IMG/VR virus record: IMGVR_UViG_3300023184_000539
Coordinates: 1 to 23,154 of that record
DNA length: 23,154 bases
DNA from: a virus
Direction: 5' to 3' (one strand)
Part shown: in pieces, positions 1-8,800 of the stretch
Numbering within the stretch: the stretch's first letter is position 1
How the letters are laid out: each line of letters opens with the position of its first letter
Program-made: the position numbers and the translations under genes
The notes under the pieces: generated by a model
What the model saw: only the letters and a program-made list of their open reading frames with translations
What the model was told of the DNA's origin: nothing
Database searches by the model: none

Positions 1-189
1 ACTTCTGCACCTAATCTACAGTATAATACTATTACCACCACTACTCGTGTGCCAGCAGTCAGCACACTGGCAGTAACACTGCGTCCTATTTACAGCAGAA
101 AAAATCTACATGAACGGTTTGATCTCAATAAATTTGCTTCAGGCGGCTTGCTTGCAGACAAGGACAAAGGATTTGGAGGATTCATCTAA
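1..189 (+). CDS. 3' end of an unidentified gene, probably a virion structural protein
   Basis: An open frame runs from the first base to a TAA at 187-189 and gives the last 62 residues of a protein whose start lies outside the window. The tail reads as a short beta-type stretch (VPAVSTLAVTLRPIY) followed by a Gly-rich C-terminus (FASGGLLADKDKGFGGFI). Its stop codon overlaps the ATG of the next gene (TAATG), which points to translational coupling with gp53 and makes a structural role likely. In T4-like phages the genes near gp53 and gp5 are baseplate and tail-tube genes, so a gp48- or gp54-type protein is possible. I do not recognise the sequence well enough to name it. Confidence 0.8.
   Translation, partial: TSAPNLQYNTITTTTRVPAVSTLAVTLRPIYSRKNLHERFDLNKFASGGLLADKDKGFGGFI
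175..180 (+). promoter_or_regulatory. Strong Shine-Dalgarno for gp53
   Basis: GGAGGA lies 8 bases before the ATG at 189, inside the last codons of the upstream gene. It supports the 189 start and the coupled, overlapping arrangement of the two genes. Confidence 0.75.
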
Positions 190-491
190 TGGCAATAACC
201 TATCAAAGAACCAGCCCTTATGCCAACACCGACATCTATGGATTTTTCTTAGATGTAGCAAATATTCCAGATATACCTATAGATTCAAATGATGTGGCCT
301 ATGAAATTGATGCAATCTATAAAAATCGTCCTGACCTATTAGCATTTGACTTATATGGTGATAGTGCCTTGTGGTGGGTATTTGCAGTCCGCAACCCTAA
401 TGTCATACAAGATCCTATATTTGATTTTGAACCAGGGGTCACTATCTACGTGCCACAGAAGCAGAATCTAACTAATGCATTAGGATTATAA
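189..491 (+). CDS. 53: Baseplate wedge protein gp53 (LysM-like)
   Basis: This 100-residue protein matches the gp53 family of T4-like phages, a baseplate wedge component that ties neighbouring wedges together around the hub. Residues about 47-89 read as a LysM-type fold: NRPDLLAFDLYGDSALWWVF, then RNPNVIQDPI, then a closing EPGVTIYVP. The pattern of D..A...YGD..LWW..A.RN....DP....PG..I.VP is the hallmark. At 100 residues it is about half the length of T4 gp53 (196, from memory), so it is close to a bare LysM core. The start is set by the GGAGGA at 175-180 and by the ATG that overlaps the previous stop. It lies 3 bases upstream of the hub gene, consistent with one operon. Confidence 0.85.
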   Translation: MAITYQRTSPYANTDIYGFFLDVANIPDIPIDSNDVAYEIDAIYKNRPDLLAFDLYGDSALWWVFAVRNPNVIQDPIFDFEPGVTIYVPQKQNLTNALGL

Positions 492-494
492 TAG

Positions 495-3350
495 ATGGCC
501 GTCAGCCAAAATCAACAAACAGCCTTACAATTCTTTCAAAGCAAAGGATGGACTCCTGCACAGGCCGCAGGTATAGTCGGTAATCTCCAGACAGAATCTA
601 ATCTTAACCCCCAGGCATTCAACGGTGCAGGCGGCGGCAACGGAGCCGCAGGCATAGCACAATGGCGCGGCGATCGCCAGACAAATTTTCAGGCACGTTA
701 TGGAATACCTGTCAGACAAGCTACCTTAGAACAACAATTAGACTTTGTTAACTATGAGTTAACTGAAGGTACAGAAAAAGCCGCAGGAGCTAAACTCAAA
801 GCCACCACCAATGCCACTGATGCTGCAACAGTGGTTGATAGATATTATGAACGCAGTGAAGGCACTGATCTACAAAAACGTATCAATAATGCCAATTCAC
901 TGACTGGCATTGGGCCAGCTGATGCTAATGCACAGGCTCCCGCAGATCGAATCACTGAAGATGGTGCATTGGTTACAGCCAAACGCCCGGGTATACTATA
1001 TCCAATCCCTAACAGACTACACGAATATCCAACATATATTTACGGGCTGAGCCTGCATTTGCTCAGTGATCAAGAATATAATGACATGGTCAATACGCAG
1101 ACCTATACACCAAAACGTGTGTTAGTAGCCAGCGCAGGACGACACAGCCCAGATACGTTCCCACGCAGTGAATTTTTTGACAAAGATTTTTATTTTGATG
1201 ACTGTAATATCACTACCACAATAGCACCTAACAGAGCCAGCAGAAATACCAATGCCATAGATGTTAATTTTACACTAATAGAACCCTACGGTTTTACCTT
1301 GGTAGAACGCATAATCAAAGCGGCCAAGTCAGTTAACAGCCAAAATTATCTGGATATGCCTTATATGTTGCAGATAGATTTCTTTACCATAGATGACACT
1401 GGTAAGATCGTGGGGTCTGTCGAAGAACTTAAGAAACGTATACCGATCAAGATCATAAAATTTGATGTGCGTGTCAGCGGTCGAGGTGCAGAATATAAAA
1501 TACAAGCCACAGCATTCGGGCATAGTGCGTTTGATACTACCACAGTGACTACCCCCGCTAACTTTGAAGTAGTAGCTGGATCAGTATCAGAATTCTTCCA
1601 ATCGATCGAAGGGACACCCGCGGATACTGTTAATGCCCAGGGCAACCAGGTTCCGGGAGATCGTGCTATCACTGAACAGTTTAATCAAGGACCAAACTTT
1701 AATGGCACCGCCAGCAACACTACCTATACTCGCGTGAAGAGCTACGGCACAGCCATCAACGAATACTATGAAAAACTTAAAATCAACGGAAAGATTGGTG
1801 AAAACGACGTCTATAGATTTGAATTTGATGATGCTATAGGTAAGAGCCTATTCACGCATCCAGAAATAGTTACCCCTAAACGCACCAGGATGAAAGACTC
1901 CAGAACGCCTAATGATTTTGTCAACATCAAGCGACAAGGCGCAGGCGAAGAACAGGCCATATATGATCCCAGCAAGGTCATATTCCAAATCAACTTTGGC
2001 ACTACTATAGAGAAATTATTAGAGTATGTTATACGTAACAGTGATTACGTGCAGAATCAGCTGATCGTCCCTGAAGACCCTGACTACGACCAAAAACGTA
2101 AACAGATGGCAGATCAACCGTTAAATTGGTTTAAGATCGTGCCTACTATTAGGCTTAGAGCATTTGATGCTATTAGAAAAGTTTGGGCCCGTGAAATCAC
2201 CTATACCGTCAAACCTTATAAGATTTATAATGTGCGATTAGACATAGCACCACAGGGAGTGCAGTTATACCCAACAAAAAATTACAACTACATCTACACA
2301 GGTAAAAACGATGATGTGTTTGATTTTGATATAAATTTTAATGCCTTATACTTTAGCCAAGTCACTGCCTATAGAAATAGTTTAGCAGAACTAAATCCCA
2401 CAGCTGACAGTAATGCAGTAGCACAACAAACACAAAACTTCCCAAACTATTCGGGCGGTAGTCCATCGATGGAACCCAATGCTATCATGCCACCGATACT
2501 GCATCCAGTAGTGCAGAACAGCAAAGCCACTGCTACGGGAGGTGCTACAAATACCAAAGAAGTAGCGTCTGTAGACTTAGCGGACAGTCTAATGACAGAC
2601 AGCATGGCCGACATGGTAGGATTAAAATTAAGGATCTTAGGTGATCCGGATTATATCAAACAAGATGATATATTCTATAGACCACAGATACAGGCCAGTA
2701 TTACAACTACTCCAGAACAACCCACAGGCGAGGATGAAAGACTATTACCTAATAGAGGTAGTTTAGTTATGGATAATGGCGTAGTTTATGCACAGGTCCT
2801 ATTCCGCACCCCAGTAGATATCGATGAATCAAAAGGACTGATGGAATTTGCAGCAGATTACAAAACCAGTTTATTCAGCGGACTTTATCAGGTCATACAA
2901 GTAGTAAGTAATTTCCGTGGTGGACAATTTACACAAGAATTAGAAATGACACGCTTACCTCGCCAGGCTGCATTTGACTATACTGAATTACAAAATACTG
3001 AAGGTACAGCAAGAACAGAACGACAAGAAGCCAATCCAGATTCACTTCCAGGTCAGTTAGGCATAACACAAACTCCACCAGTGATACCAAGCATACTACA
3101 AAGTGGTGGCACACCGCAATCTACCGCAGACGCCGCAGATACTGCTGTAGACCAGACTGCCGGACAAGATCAGCAGGCTGCAAGGACAGCAAATAATGTT
3201 CCACCATTGCTGACACAGAATGCACAGGATCTACGCATAATCAGAGATACGGCACCTGAACAAGTAATTACTGATCAATCGGAACCACAGGCCATAGTGC
3301 CAGATTTTAAACCTATTTCAATAAGAGGCAACAGAGTACCTGTCCAATAA
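495..3350 (+). CDS. Baseplate hub protein with N-terminal tail lysozyme domain
   Basis: A 951-residue multi-domain protein. Residues 8-130 look like a phage tail lysozyme (Phage_lysozyme2 type): AGIVGNLQTESNLNP with Glu34 as probable catalytic acid, then GAAGIAQW (50-56) and R60. Such domains cut peptidoglycan so the tail tube can cross the wall. Residues about 160-825 appear to be a hub or gp27-like body, with beta-rich segments such as NAIDVNFTLIEPYGFTLVER and, near 796-825, GLYQVIQVVSNFRGGQFTQ. This last pattern recurs in hub and late-control-D-type proteins. Residues about 826-951 are a low-complexity Gln/Ala/Thr/Pro tail, probably flexible. A weak AGGAT at 482-486 precedes the ATG. Its place between gp53 and gp5 fits a hub component that seats the gp5 spike. 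The lysozyme call is firm; the gp27 equivalence is inference. Confidence 0.78.
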   Translation: MAVSQNQQTALQFFQSKGWTPAQAAGIVGNLQTESNLNPQAFNGAGGGNGAAGIAQWRGDRQTNFQARYGIPVRQATLEQQLDFVNYELTEGTEKAAGAKLKATTNATDAATVVDRYYERSEGTDLQKRINNANSLTGIGPADANAQAPADRITEDGALVTAKRPGILYPIPNRLHEYPTYIYGLSLHLLSDQEYNDMVNTQTYTPKRVLVASAGRHSPDTFPRSEFFDKDFYFDDCNITTTIAPNRASRNTNAIDVNFTLIEPYGFTLVERIIKAAKSVNSQNYLDMPYMLQIDFFTIDDTGKIVGSVEELKKRIPIKIIKFDVRVSGRGAEYKIQATAFGHSAFDTTTVTTPANFEVVAGSVSEFFQSIEGTPADTVNAQGNQVPGDRAITEQFNQGPNFNGTASNTTYTRVKSYGTAINEYYEKLKINGKIGENDVYRFEFDDAIGKSLFTHPEIVTPKRTRMKDSRTPNDFVNIKRQGAGEEQAIYDPSKVIFQINFGTTIEKLLEYVIRNSDYVQNQLIVPEDPDYDQKRKQMADQPLNWFKIVPTIRLRAFDAIRKVWAREITYTVKPYKIYNVRLDIAPQGVQLYPTKNYNYIYTGKNDDVFDFDINFNALYFSQVTAYRNSLAELNPTADSNAVAQQTQNFPNYSGGSPSMEPNAIMPPILHPVVQNSKATATGGATNTKEVASVDLADSLMTDSMADMVGLKLRILGDPDYIKQDDIFYRPQIQASITTTPEQPTGEDERLLPNRGSLVMDNGVVYAQVLFRTPVDIDESKGLMEFAADYKTSLFSGLYQVIQVVSNFRGGQFTQELEMTRLPRQAAFDYTELQNTEGTARTERQEANPDSLPGQLGITQTPPVIPSILQSGGTPQSTADAADTAVDQTAGQDQQAARTANNVPPLLTQNAQDLRIIRDTAPEQVITDQSEPQAIVPDFKPISIRGNRVPVQ
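516..884 (+). other. Tail lysozyme domain of the hub protein (residues 8-130)
   Basis: The segment contains the TES motif with Glu34 (codon 594-596), an Asn/Gly-rich loop, GIAQW (52-56) and a following helical half ending near VVDRYYERSEG. These are the marks of the Phage_lysozyme2 family. All expected key residues appear present, so it should be active, unlike the lysozyme-like domain at the C-terminus of gp5 downstream. Confidence 0.75.
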
Positions 3351-3364
3351 TCAAGGAAACATAA

Positions 3365-5425
3365 ATGGCATTAAATGATAGAATAGGTAGTAAGGTAATC
3401 AAAGCCGCACGCAGAGAAGATGCGCCTGGCACACGTGTTGACCCTTATCCATACGTAGGTATAGTAAAGAACAATTTAGACCCAACCCTATCAGGACGTC
3501 TACAGGTCTATATACCTGACCTCGGCGGCCCAGCTGATGACCCAAATAACTGGCGCACGGTCAGCTATAGTAGTCCATATATGGGCTATACCAGTCAGGT
3601 GCAGACATCCACCGATAGTCCAAGTCCAGACAACGCATTTACCAAAGTAAGCCATACCTATGGTATGTGGATGGTTCCGCCAGATATTGGTGTAGAAGTC
3701 ATAGTTATCTTTATCGCGGGTGACCCTTTGCGTGGATATTTTATCGGATGTGTGAACAGTAATCTCAGCCATTTCATGTTGCCTGGTATTGCGGGCACAC
3801 AGAATGTAGATCCTAATAGCCTAACAGGAACCCAACGTCAGACATATACTCCGGGTGATATAGTGCCGGTTGTAGAATTTAACGAATACACCAAAGATTT
3901 CACTAATACATCATTCTATCTCAACAATAAACCAGCGCATACTATACAATACAATATCTTGCGTAATCAAGGCTTAGATCAAGATGTTACTCGAGGAGCT
4001 ATTTCAAGTTCAAGCCAACGCGAAAGCCCCAGCCAGGTATTTGGTATTAGCACACCAGGCAGACCATTAGATGATCCAGCGGCTACACAAGAAACTCGAG
4101 ACAAATACACATCAGATCTGGCCGCCGGCAAGATAGATCCAAAGTATCTAAAAATTAAATCTCGCAAAGGCGGCCATGTGTTTGTCATGGATGATGGCGC
4201 GGCCTTAGGCGAAGATCAACTGGTTAGATTACGTAGTGCTACAGGGCATCAGATCCTAATGCATGATACTAATAAGACTATCTATATAGCACATGCTACC
4301 GGCGGTAGTTGGATTGAGTTAGCCGCAGATGGTAGTATCAGTGCCTATGCATCTGGATCATTTAATGTGCGTAGTGAAGGCACTCTTAATCTACACAGTG
4401 ATCAAGATATAAATCTAAATGCTGGTGGCGAGATTAATATGAAATCTGGTCTACAGATCAAATTAGAAACTACAAAAACAGAATTATTGACCAGTTCTCT
4501 AAAATTTGAATCAACAGGCACTACTGAAATCAAAACAGGCGGATCATTTAATTTAGAATCTGGATCAAGTATAAGTCAGCGTGCCAGCGGAGTGTTTGCT
4601 ACAGAAGGATCTGGGATTTATCAAAACAGCGGTAGGACTGTGGGAGTAAAGAGTATAGAACCCCTACAGGTAAACTCATTACCAAATGCCGAGTATAATC
4701 CAGCCGGTGTATGGAGAATCGTTCCATCAGCGTTAGAAACCATAGTCACAGTAGCACCCACGCATGAACCATTTGCTCGAGGTGACAATGGAGTATTTTA
4801 CAAACCAACCAGTCCTGGCATACAGCCTAAACCCTATAGAGGCACAGTTGATGCTACTAAAAACACTGGGGGTGCTGGTGTGCCTAGTCCTGCTACAGCA
4901 AAAGATCTACGCAATCAACCACCTGCAGCTGAACCAGTGGGTTCTCTCAGCCAAGATCAAACCACCGCATATCTGGCACAGATGGGACAAGGCAAAGATT
5001 ACAGTAGCGTAGATGCTACCACAGGTGCAGTGGGAAAATATCAATTTGATTACAATTCATTGATCACAGGCGGATATGTTAAAAGTTCAGTTATGAGTAA
5101 CGCTGATCTATCTAATCCCAACAGTTGGATTGGCAAAAATGGCATAGACAATGTCAATACATTTCTGACCAACACTGTAGAGCAAGAATCCGCTATGTTA
5201 GAGCTAACAAAAAACAATTACACAGCTATGGTAGCTAGCGGGGCGATTAGTTCTGATCAAGCACCTGAGGATGTAGCTGGAATGCTGGCAGTAGCGCACA
5301 AACTGTCCCCTGATTTGGCCAAATCATTCAGAACGGGTAGTGGAACTGGTGCTGAATTTTTTAATCAAGGCAAATATTCTGCTTCAGTGCTGGCAGCAAA
5401 AGTCCAGGAAGTTAACCAAGGATAA
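3365..5425 (+). CDS. 5: gp5-like baseplate central spike protein
   Basis: A 686-residue gp5-family protein, the needle under the hub that pierces the outer membrane. Residues 28-145 form the gp5 OB fold (YPYVGIVKNNLDPTLSGRLQ, then VYIPDLGG). Residues 150-315 are a linker with the conserved SRKGGHVFVMDDG and RLRSATGHQILMHD stretches that lead into the spike. Residues about 316-422 carry short beta-helix repeats (SWIELAADGSISAYASGS, TLNLHSDQDINLNAGGEINM), matching the triple-stranded T4 spike. Residues about 525-686 form a lysozyme-like globular domain with VGKYQF at 556-561. In T4 the lysozyme sits between OB fold and helix; here it follows the helix and seems to lack the catalytic Glu. AAGGAAA at 3353-3359 is the ribosome binding site, and the gap to the hub gene is 14 bases. 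Confidence 0.9.
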   Translation: MALNDRIGSKVIKAARREDAPGTRVDPYPYVGIVKNNLDPTLSGRLQVYIPDLGGPADDPNNWRTVSYSSPYMGYTSQVQTSTDSPSPDNAFTKVSHTYGMWMVPPDIGVEVIVIFIAGDPLRGYFIGCVNSNLSHFMLPGIAGTQNVDPNSLTGTQRQTYTPGDIVPVVEFNEYTKDFTNTSFYLNNKPAHTIQYNILRNQGLDQDVTRGAISSSSQRESPSQVFGISTPGRPLDDPAATQETRDKYTSDLAAGKIDPKYLKIKSRKGGHVFVMDDGAALGEDQLVRLRSATGHQILMHDTNKTIYIAHATGGSWIELAADGSISAYASGSFNVRSEGTLNLHSDQDINLNAGGEINMKSGLQIKLETTKTELLTSSLKFESTGTTEIKTGGSFNLESGSSISQRASGVFATEGSGIYQNSGRTVGVKSIEPLQVNSLPNAEYNPAGVWRIVPSALETIVTVAPTHEPFARGDNGVFYKPTSPGIQPKPYRGTVDATKNTGGAGVPSPATAKDLRNQPPAAEPVGSLSQDQTTAYLAQMGQGKDYSSVDATTGAVGKYQFDYNSLITGGYVKSSVMSNADLSNPNSWIGKNGIDNVNTFLTNTVEQESAMLELTKNNYTAMVASGAISSDQAPEDVAGMLAVAHKLSPDLAKSFRTGSGTGAEFFNQGKYSASVLAAKVQEVNQG
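4322..4630 (+). repeat. Beta-helix repeat region of gp5
   Basis: Residues about 320-422 show a short alternating pattern of about eight residues per turn, with Gly or Asn at turns (SISAYASG, SFNVRSEG, TLNLHSDQ, DINLNAGG, EINMKSGL, then Thr/Glu-rich turns). In T4 gp5 such octapeptide repeats build the trimeric needle. The later turns are richer in Thr, Lys and Glu and less regular. Confidence 0.8.
4937..5422 (+). other. C-terminal lysozyme-like domain of gp5, probably inactive
   Basis: Residues 525-686 resemble the lysozyme or transglycosylase-like domain whose usual signature is ESGG-DYS, followed about 10 residues later by GKYQF. Here the first motif reads QMGQGKDYSSV (539-549) and the second VGKYQF (556-561). 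The usual Glu-Ser pair aligns with Gly541-Gln542. The rest of the fold looks intact: NPNSWIGKNGIDNVNTFL, a helix with EQESAMLE, and AGMLAVAHKLSP. I infer a domain kept for structure or glycan binding rather than cutting. Confidence 0.6.
5418..5422 (+). promoter_or_regulatory. Ribosome binding site of gp25 inside the end of gp5
   Basis: AAGGA overlaps the last gp5 codons and lies 11 bases before the ATG at 5434. Its position suggests gp25 translation is coupled to gp5. The same bases overlap a GATAAATA string, listed among the rejected items. Confidence 0.55.
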
Positions 5426-5433
5426 ATATCTGT

Positions 5434-5811
5434 ATGCCAACAGTATATAAAGGTTTTAGCACATTAGCACCCGGTAGAAATTTCCGCCTTACGGACTTTG
5501 ATCTGATCAAACAGGATATCATTAATCATTTCAACATACGCAAGGGTGAGAAACTGATGCGTCCTAACTTTGGCACTATCATCTGGAACGTCTTACACGA
5601 ACCCTTTACAGAAGATCTAAAGAGTGTAATCGCACAGGATATCAAGGCTATTGCCAGTTATGACCCACGTGTTAGCTTCGACAATATCGTTATTACAGAA
5701 TATGATCAAGGTATACAGATTGAACTGCAATTACGCTATATCACTACCAATCAAACAAATCTTATGTTGATGAATTTCAACAGTCAGACCAACACTCTAA
5801 CAGCACAGTAA
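5434..5811 (+). CDS. 25: Baseplate wedge protein gp25
   Basis: A 125-residue protein of the GPW/gp25 family, the wedge subunit that joins gp6 and the first sheath ring in contractile tails and has a counterpart (TssE) in type VI secretion. The family core is plain: LIKQDIINHF, then RKGEKLMRPNFGT at 36-48, HEPFTED, and a DPRV motif at 77-80 corresponding to the EPR-type core that sits in the interface with gp6. Length is normal for the family (T4 gp25 is 132, from memory). It starts 8 bases after the gp5 stop and precedes gp6, as in T4. The gene is complete and shows no anomaly. Confidence 0.95.
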   Translation: MPTVYKGFSTLAPGRNFRLTDFDLIKQDIINHFNIRKGEKLMRPNFGTIIWNVLHEPFTEDLKSVIAQDIKAIASYDPRVSFDNIVITEYDQGIQIELQLRYITTNQTNLMLMNFNSQTNTLTAQ

Positions 5812-5825
5812 TTAACTACACAGTT

Positions 5826-5860
5826 TATTTTCCTGATAAATACTATATAATAGGAAAATA
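5826..5860 (+). promoter_or_regulatory. Inverted repeat masking the gp6 ribosome binding site
   Basis: TATTTTCCT at 5826-5834 and AGGAAAATA at 5852-5860 are perfect 9-base inverted repeats with a 17-base loop. The 3' arm contains the Shine-Dalgarno AGGA (5852-5855) of gp6, whose ATG is at 5863. In RNA reading through from gp25 the arms can pair and hide the ribosome binding site. RNA starting inside the loop would lack the 5' arm. The stem is AT-rich with no U-run, so it is not a terminator. Confidence 0.6.
5835..5842 (+). promoter_or_regulatory. Candidate T4-type late promoter upstream of gp6
   Basis: GATAAATA matches the NATAAATA late motif reported for T4-like cyanophages and is one base from T4 TATAAATA. 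In T4 the start site is about 6-7 bases downstream of the box, which would fall near 5848-5850. That gives a leader of about 13-15 bases beginning just before the Shine-Dalgarno. It lies in the only intergenic gap longer than 14 bases in the window. No early-type -35 box is visible. Confidence 0.5.
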
Positions 5861-5862
5861 GC

Positions 5863-8800
5863 ATGGCAACAACCACAAGACAAACCAGTTTATTAGTTGC
5901 AGAAGATTGGACTAAGCTATATCAATCATTCCGTAACGCTGACTTCCAAAGCTATGACTACGAAACACTTCGTGCCAGCATGGTCAGCTATCTCCAACTA
6001 TACTATCCAGAAGATTTCAATGACTTCATCGAATCAAGTGAATTTATCGCCCTAATCGATATGGTCGCATTCTTAGGTCAGAGCTTGGCTTTCCGCGCTG
6101 ATCTAAATGCTCGCGAAAACTTCATTGACACAGCACAGCGCCGTGACAGCATACTTAAACTCGCACGCTTAATCAGCTATAATCCTAAACGCAACGTCAA
6201 CAGCCAAGGTTTCCTAAAGTTCGACAGTGTCAGCACTACAGAAAATGTATTTGACAGCAATGGCTTAAATCTTTCTGGATTAGTCATCAATTGGGCAGAT
6301 GCAGGCAACAGCAACTGGTTGGAACAGATGACTATTGTAATCAATGCTTCACTGGTTAACAATCAGGCTGTAGGTAAACCAGCATACAGCCAAATTATTA
6401 ACGGTATCACAAACGAAGAATATCAGATTAACCTTGTGCCTAATATATTATCTACCTACAGTTTTAAATCTACGGTTGCAGGCACACAAATGAGTTTTGA
6501 GATGGTTAGTCCAACCAGCAGTGGTAAAACCTACATCTACGAAGCTGACCCAAAATTAAATGCTCCATTTAATATCTTATACAAAAATGACAATTTAGGT
6601 AATGGCAGTAGTAATACCGGTTACTTCTTATATTTTAAACAAGGTGAACTTAAGAGTTTAGATTTTAATCTTGCTGAAAGTATTCCTAATCGTGTTTATA
6701 ATATCAACGCCAACAACATCAACAACGCAGACGTTTGGTTATACAGTCTTGACAGCAATGGTAATTTAGATACTCTATGGGAAAAAGTCCCAGCAGTAGC
6801 TAATACTAATGTTATCTATAATGCCACTTTAAACAAGAATATCTATCAGGTGAATACTCGTGCCGGAGACCAAATCGATTTAATCTTTGGTGACGGATCA
6901 TTTGCTAATATCCCTCAGGGCAATTATAGACTATACTATCGTGTCAGCAACGGTCTACAATATAAGATCACACCAGATGAACTGCAGGGATTAGTGATAC
7001 CTATTAATTATGTCAGTGCTAGTGGTCGTGTTGAAACTATAACTATTACAGCCAGCCTACAATATACTGTGGCTAATGCTACTACACGTGAAAGCCTTGA
7101 CAGTGTAAAACAAAAAGCACCACAGCAGTTCTACACACAGAATCGCATGGTCACGGGTGAAGACTACAATATCTTACCTTATACCTTATTCACTGATGTC
7201 TTAAAGATCAAAGCGGTCAACAGAACAAGCAGCGGTATCAGCCGTTACTTGGATGTGATCGATGTCACCGGCAAATATTCAAGCACAAACATCTTTGCAC
7301 AAGATGGTATATTATACAGAGACAATACAGTCAACACATTTAGTTTTGATTATTTCACTACCAATGACATCTATAGAGTAATATATGATAAGGTAGCACC
7401 AATTGCGCAGGCACCAGAAACCTTACAGTTTTTCTATGCGCACTATCCTTTATTAGATCTAACAGATATCTATTGGCATACCTCAACAGTGATAGCTAAC
7501 GGTTGCACTGGATATTTCCAAGACAGCCAAGGCAAGATCTTACAGATTGGATCATCGGTTACCAGCACAAACAAATATATCGTGCAGAGCAGTATAGTTA
7601 AGTTCTCAGCAGGCGCTGGCAACTATTTTGATAGCCAGAATCGCATACAAACAGGCACCCCACGCAATCCTGGCGACAAATACTATGTCTATGCCGCTAT
7701 TGAATTAGTAGTAGGAGATGGAACCAATGGAGGTCAAGGCAATTTAGCCAACGGTGATGGTCCTGTGACTATCAATCAGATTATTCCTGCTACTGAAACA
7801 GCAGAAGCTGATCGAGTATTTGCTGTGTTTAATAATGCGTTTTCAAATGCGTTAGTATCAACTATGGTAGGTTATATACAGGCCTTTGCAAACTTTGGTC
7901 TACGCTATGACGTAGATACATCAGCATGGACTATCATCGCCCCACAAGATCTTAACACCACAGATGCATTCAGTTTAAGTTATGCAGGTGATACCAGTGG
8001 TAATGCTCGTGACAGCAGTTGGATCATAGCATTCCAAACAGTGGGTAAAACCTACACAGTATCATATCGTGGATTAGATTATATTTTTGAAAGTGTGCAA
8101 GAAACAAACTTCTACTATGATGGCACTACCAAGATTTTTGATGCGTCGACAGGCCTAACAGTTAAAGATCAGATCAAAGTATTAAAGGTCAATACACAAC
8201 CAGATAATAGCAATCCATTAGCACTCGATTACATTTGGAATATCTATAAGAGTATAACAGAAGTAGATGGGTATGTAGACACTAATAGAATCTTAGTGAC
8301 TTTTAGTGATAGTGACAATGATGGCATACCAGATAATCCTGAATTGTTTGAGTTGTTGGTCAACCCAAGTGTAGATACTACTAACAAATATGTCTACTTC
8401 CAATCAACTACGGGATACGATAATTTCGTAACAGAAACTCCTGTTGATAATAACACAGTGGTATCACAATATGCGACTCTACGTGACGCACAGGTTGCGG
8501 CTACCCTTTATCAAAATGGACAATTATTCTACATCGCACCAGAAAATAAATTCTATAAGCTGTCAATCAAAGGTGCAGTGTATACGCTTAATTTAACAAC
8601 ATCAATGAGTCCTCCAGAGACTTATATTGCAAGGCTTGGCCGACAAGATGTCTACTTCCAATACAGACACAACAGTCCTAACAATCGTCGTATTGACCCT
8701 AGTCCTAATAACATTATCGACTTGTATATCTTAACGCAGCAATACAGCATTGATTATCTCGCATGGGCCCAGGATATCACTGGCACTATTACCGAACCCA

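Noticed and set aside
110-292. 60-residue frame starting at 110
   Set aside because: It runs in another frame across the end of the upstream gene and the start of gp53, both better supported, and has no recognisable motif.
5421-5428. GATAAATA as a late promoter for gp25
   Set aside because: A start 6-7 bases downstream would fall on the gp25 ATG at 5434 and leave no leader, and the string overlaps the gp5 stop codon. It is more likely incidental.
5846-5851. Perfect TATAAT that could be a host sigma-70 -10 box
   Set aside because: No acceptable -35 box lies 16-18 bases upstream, and a start 6-7 bases downstream would remove the gp6 Shine-Dalgarno.
5826-5860. Hairpin read as a terminator after gp25
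   Set aside because: The stem is AT-rich, the loop is 17 bases and no U-run follows; it abuts the next gene's start.
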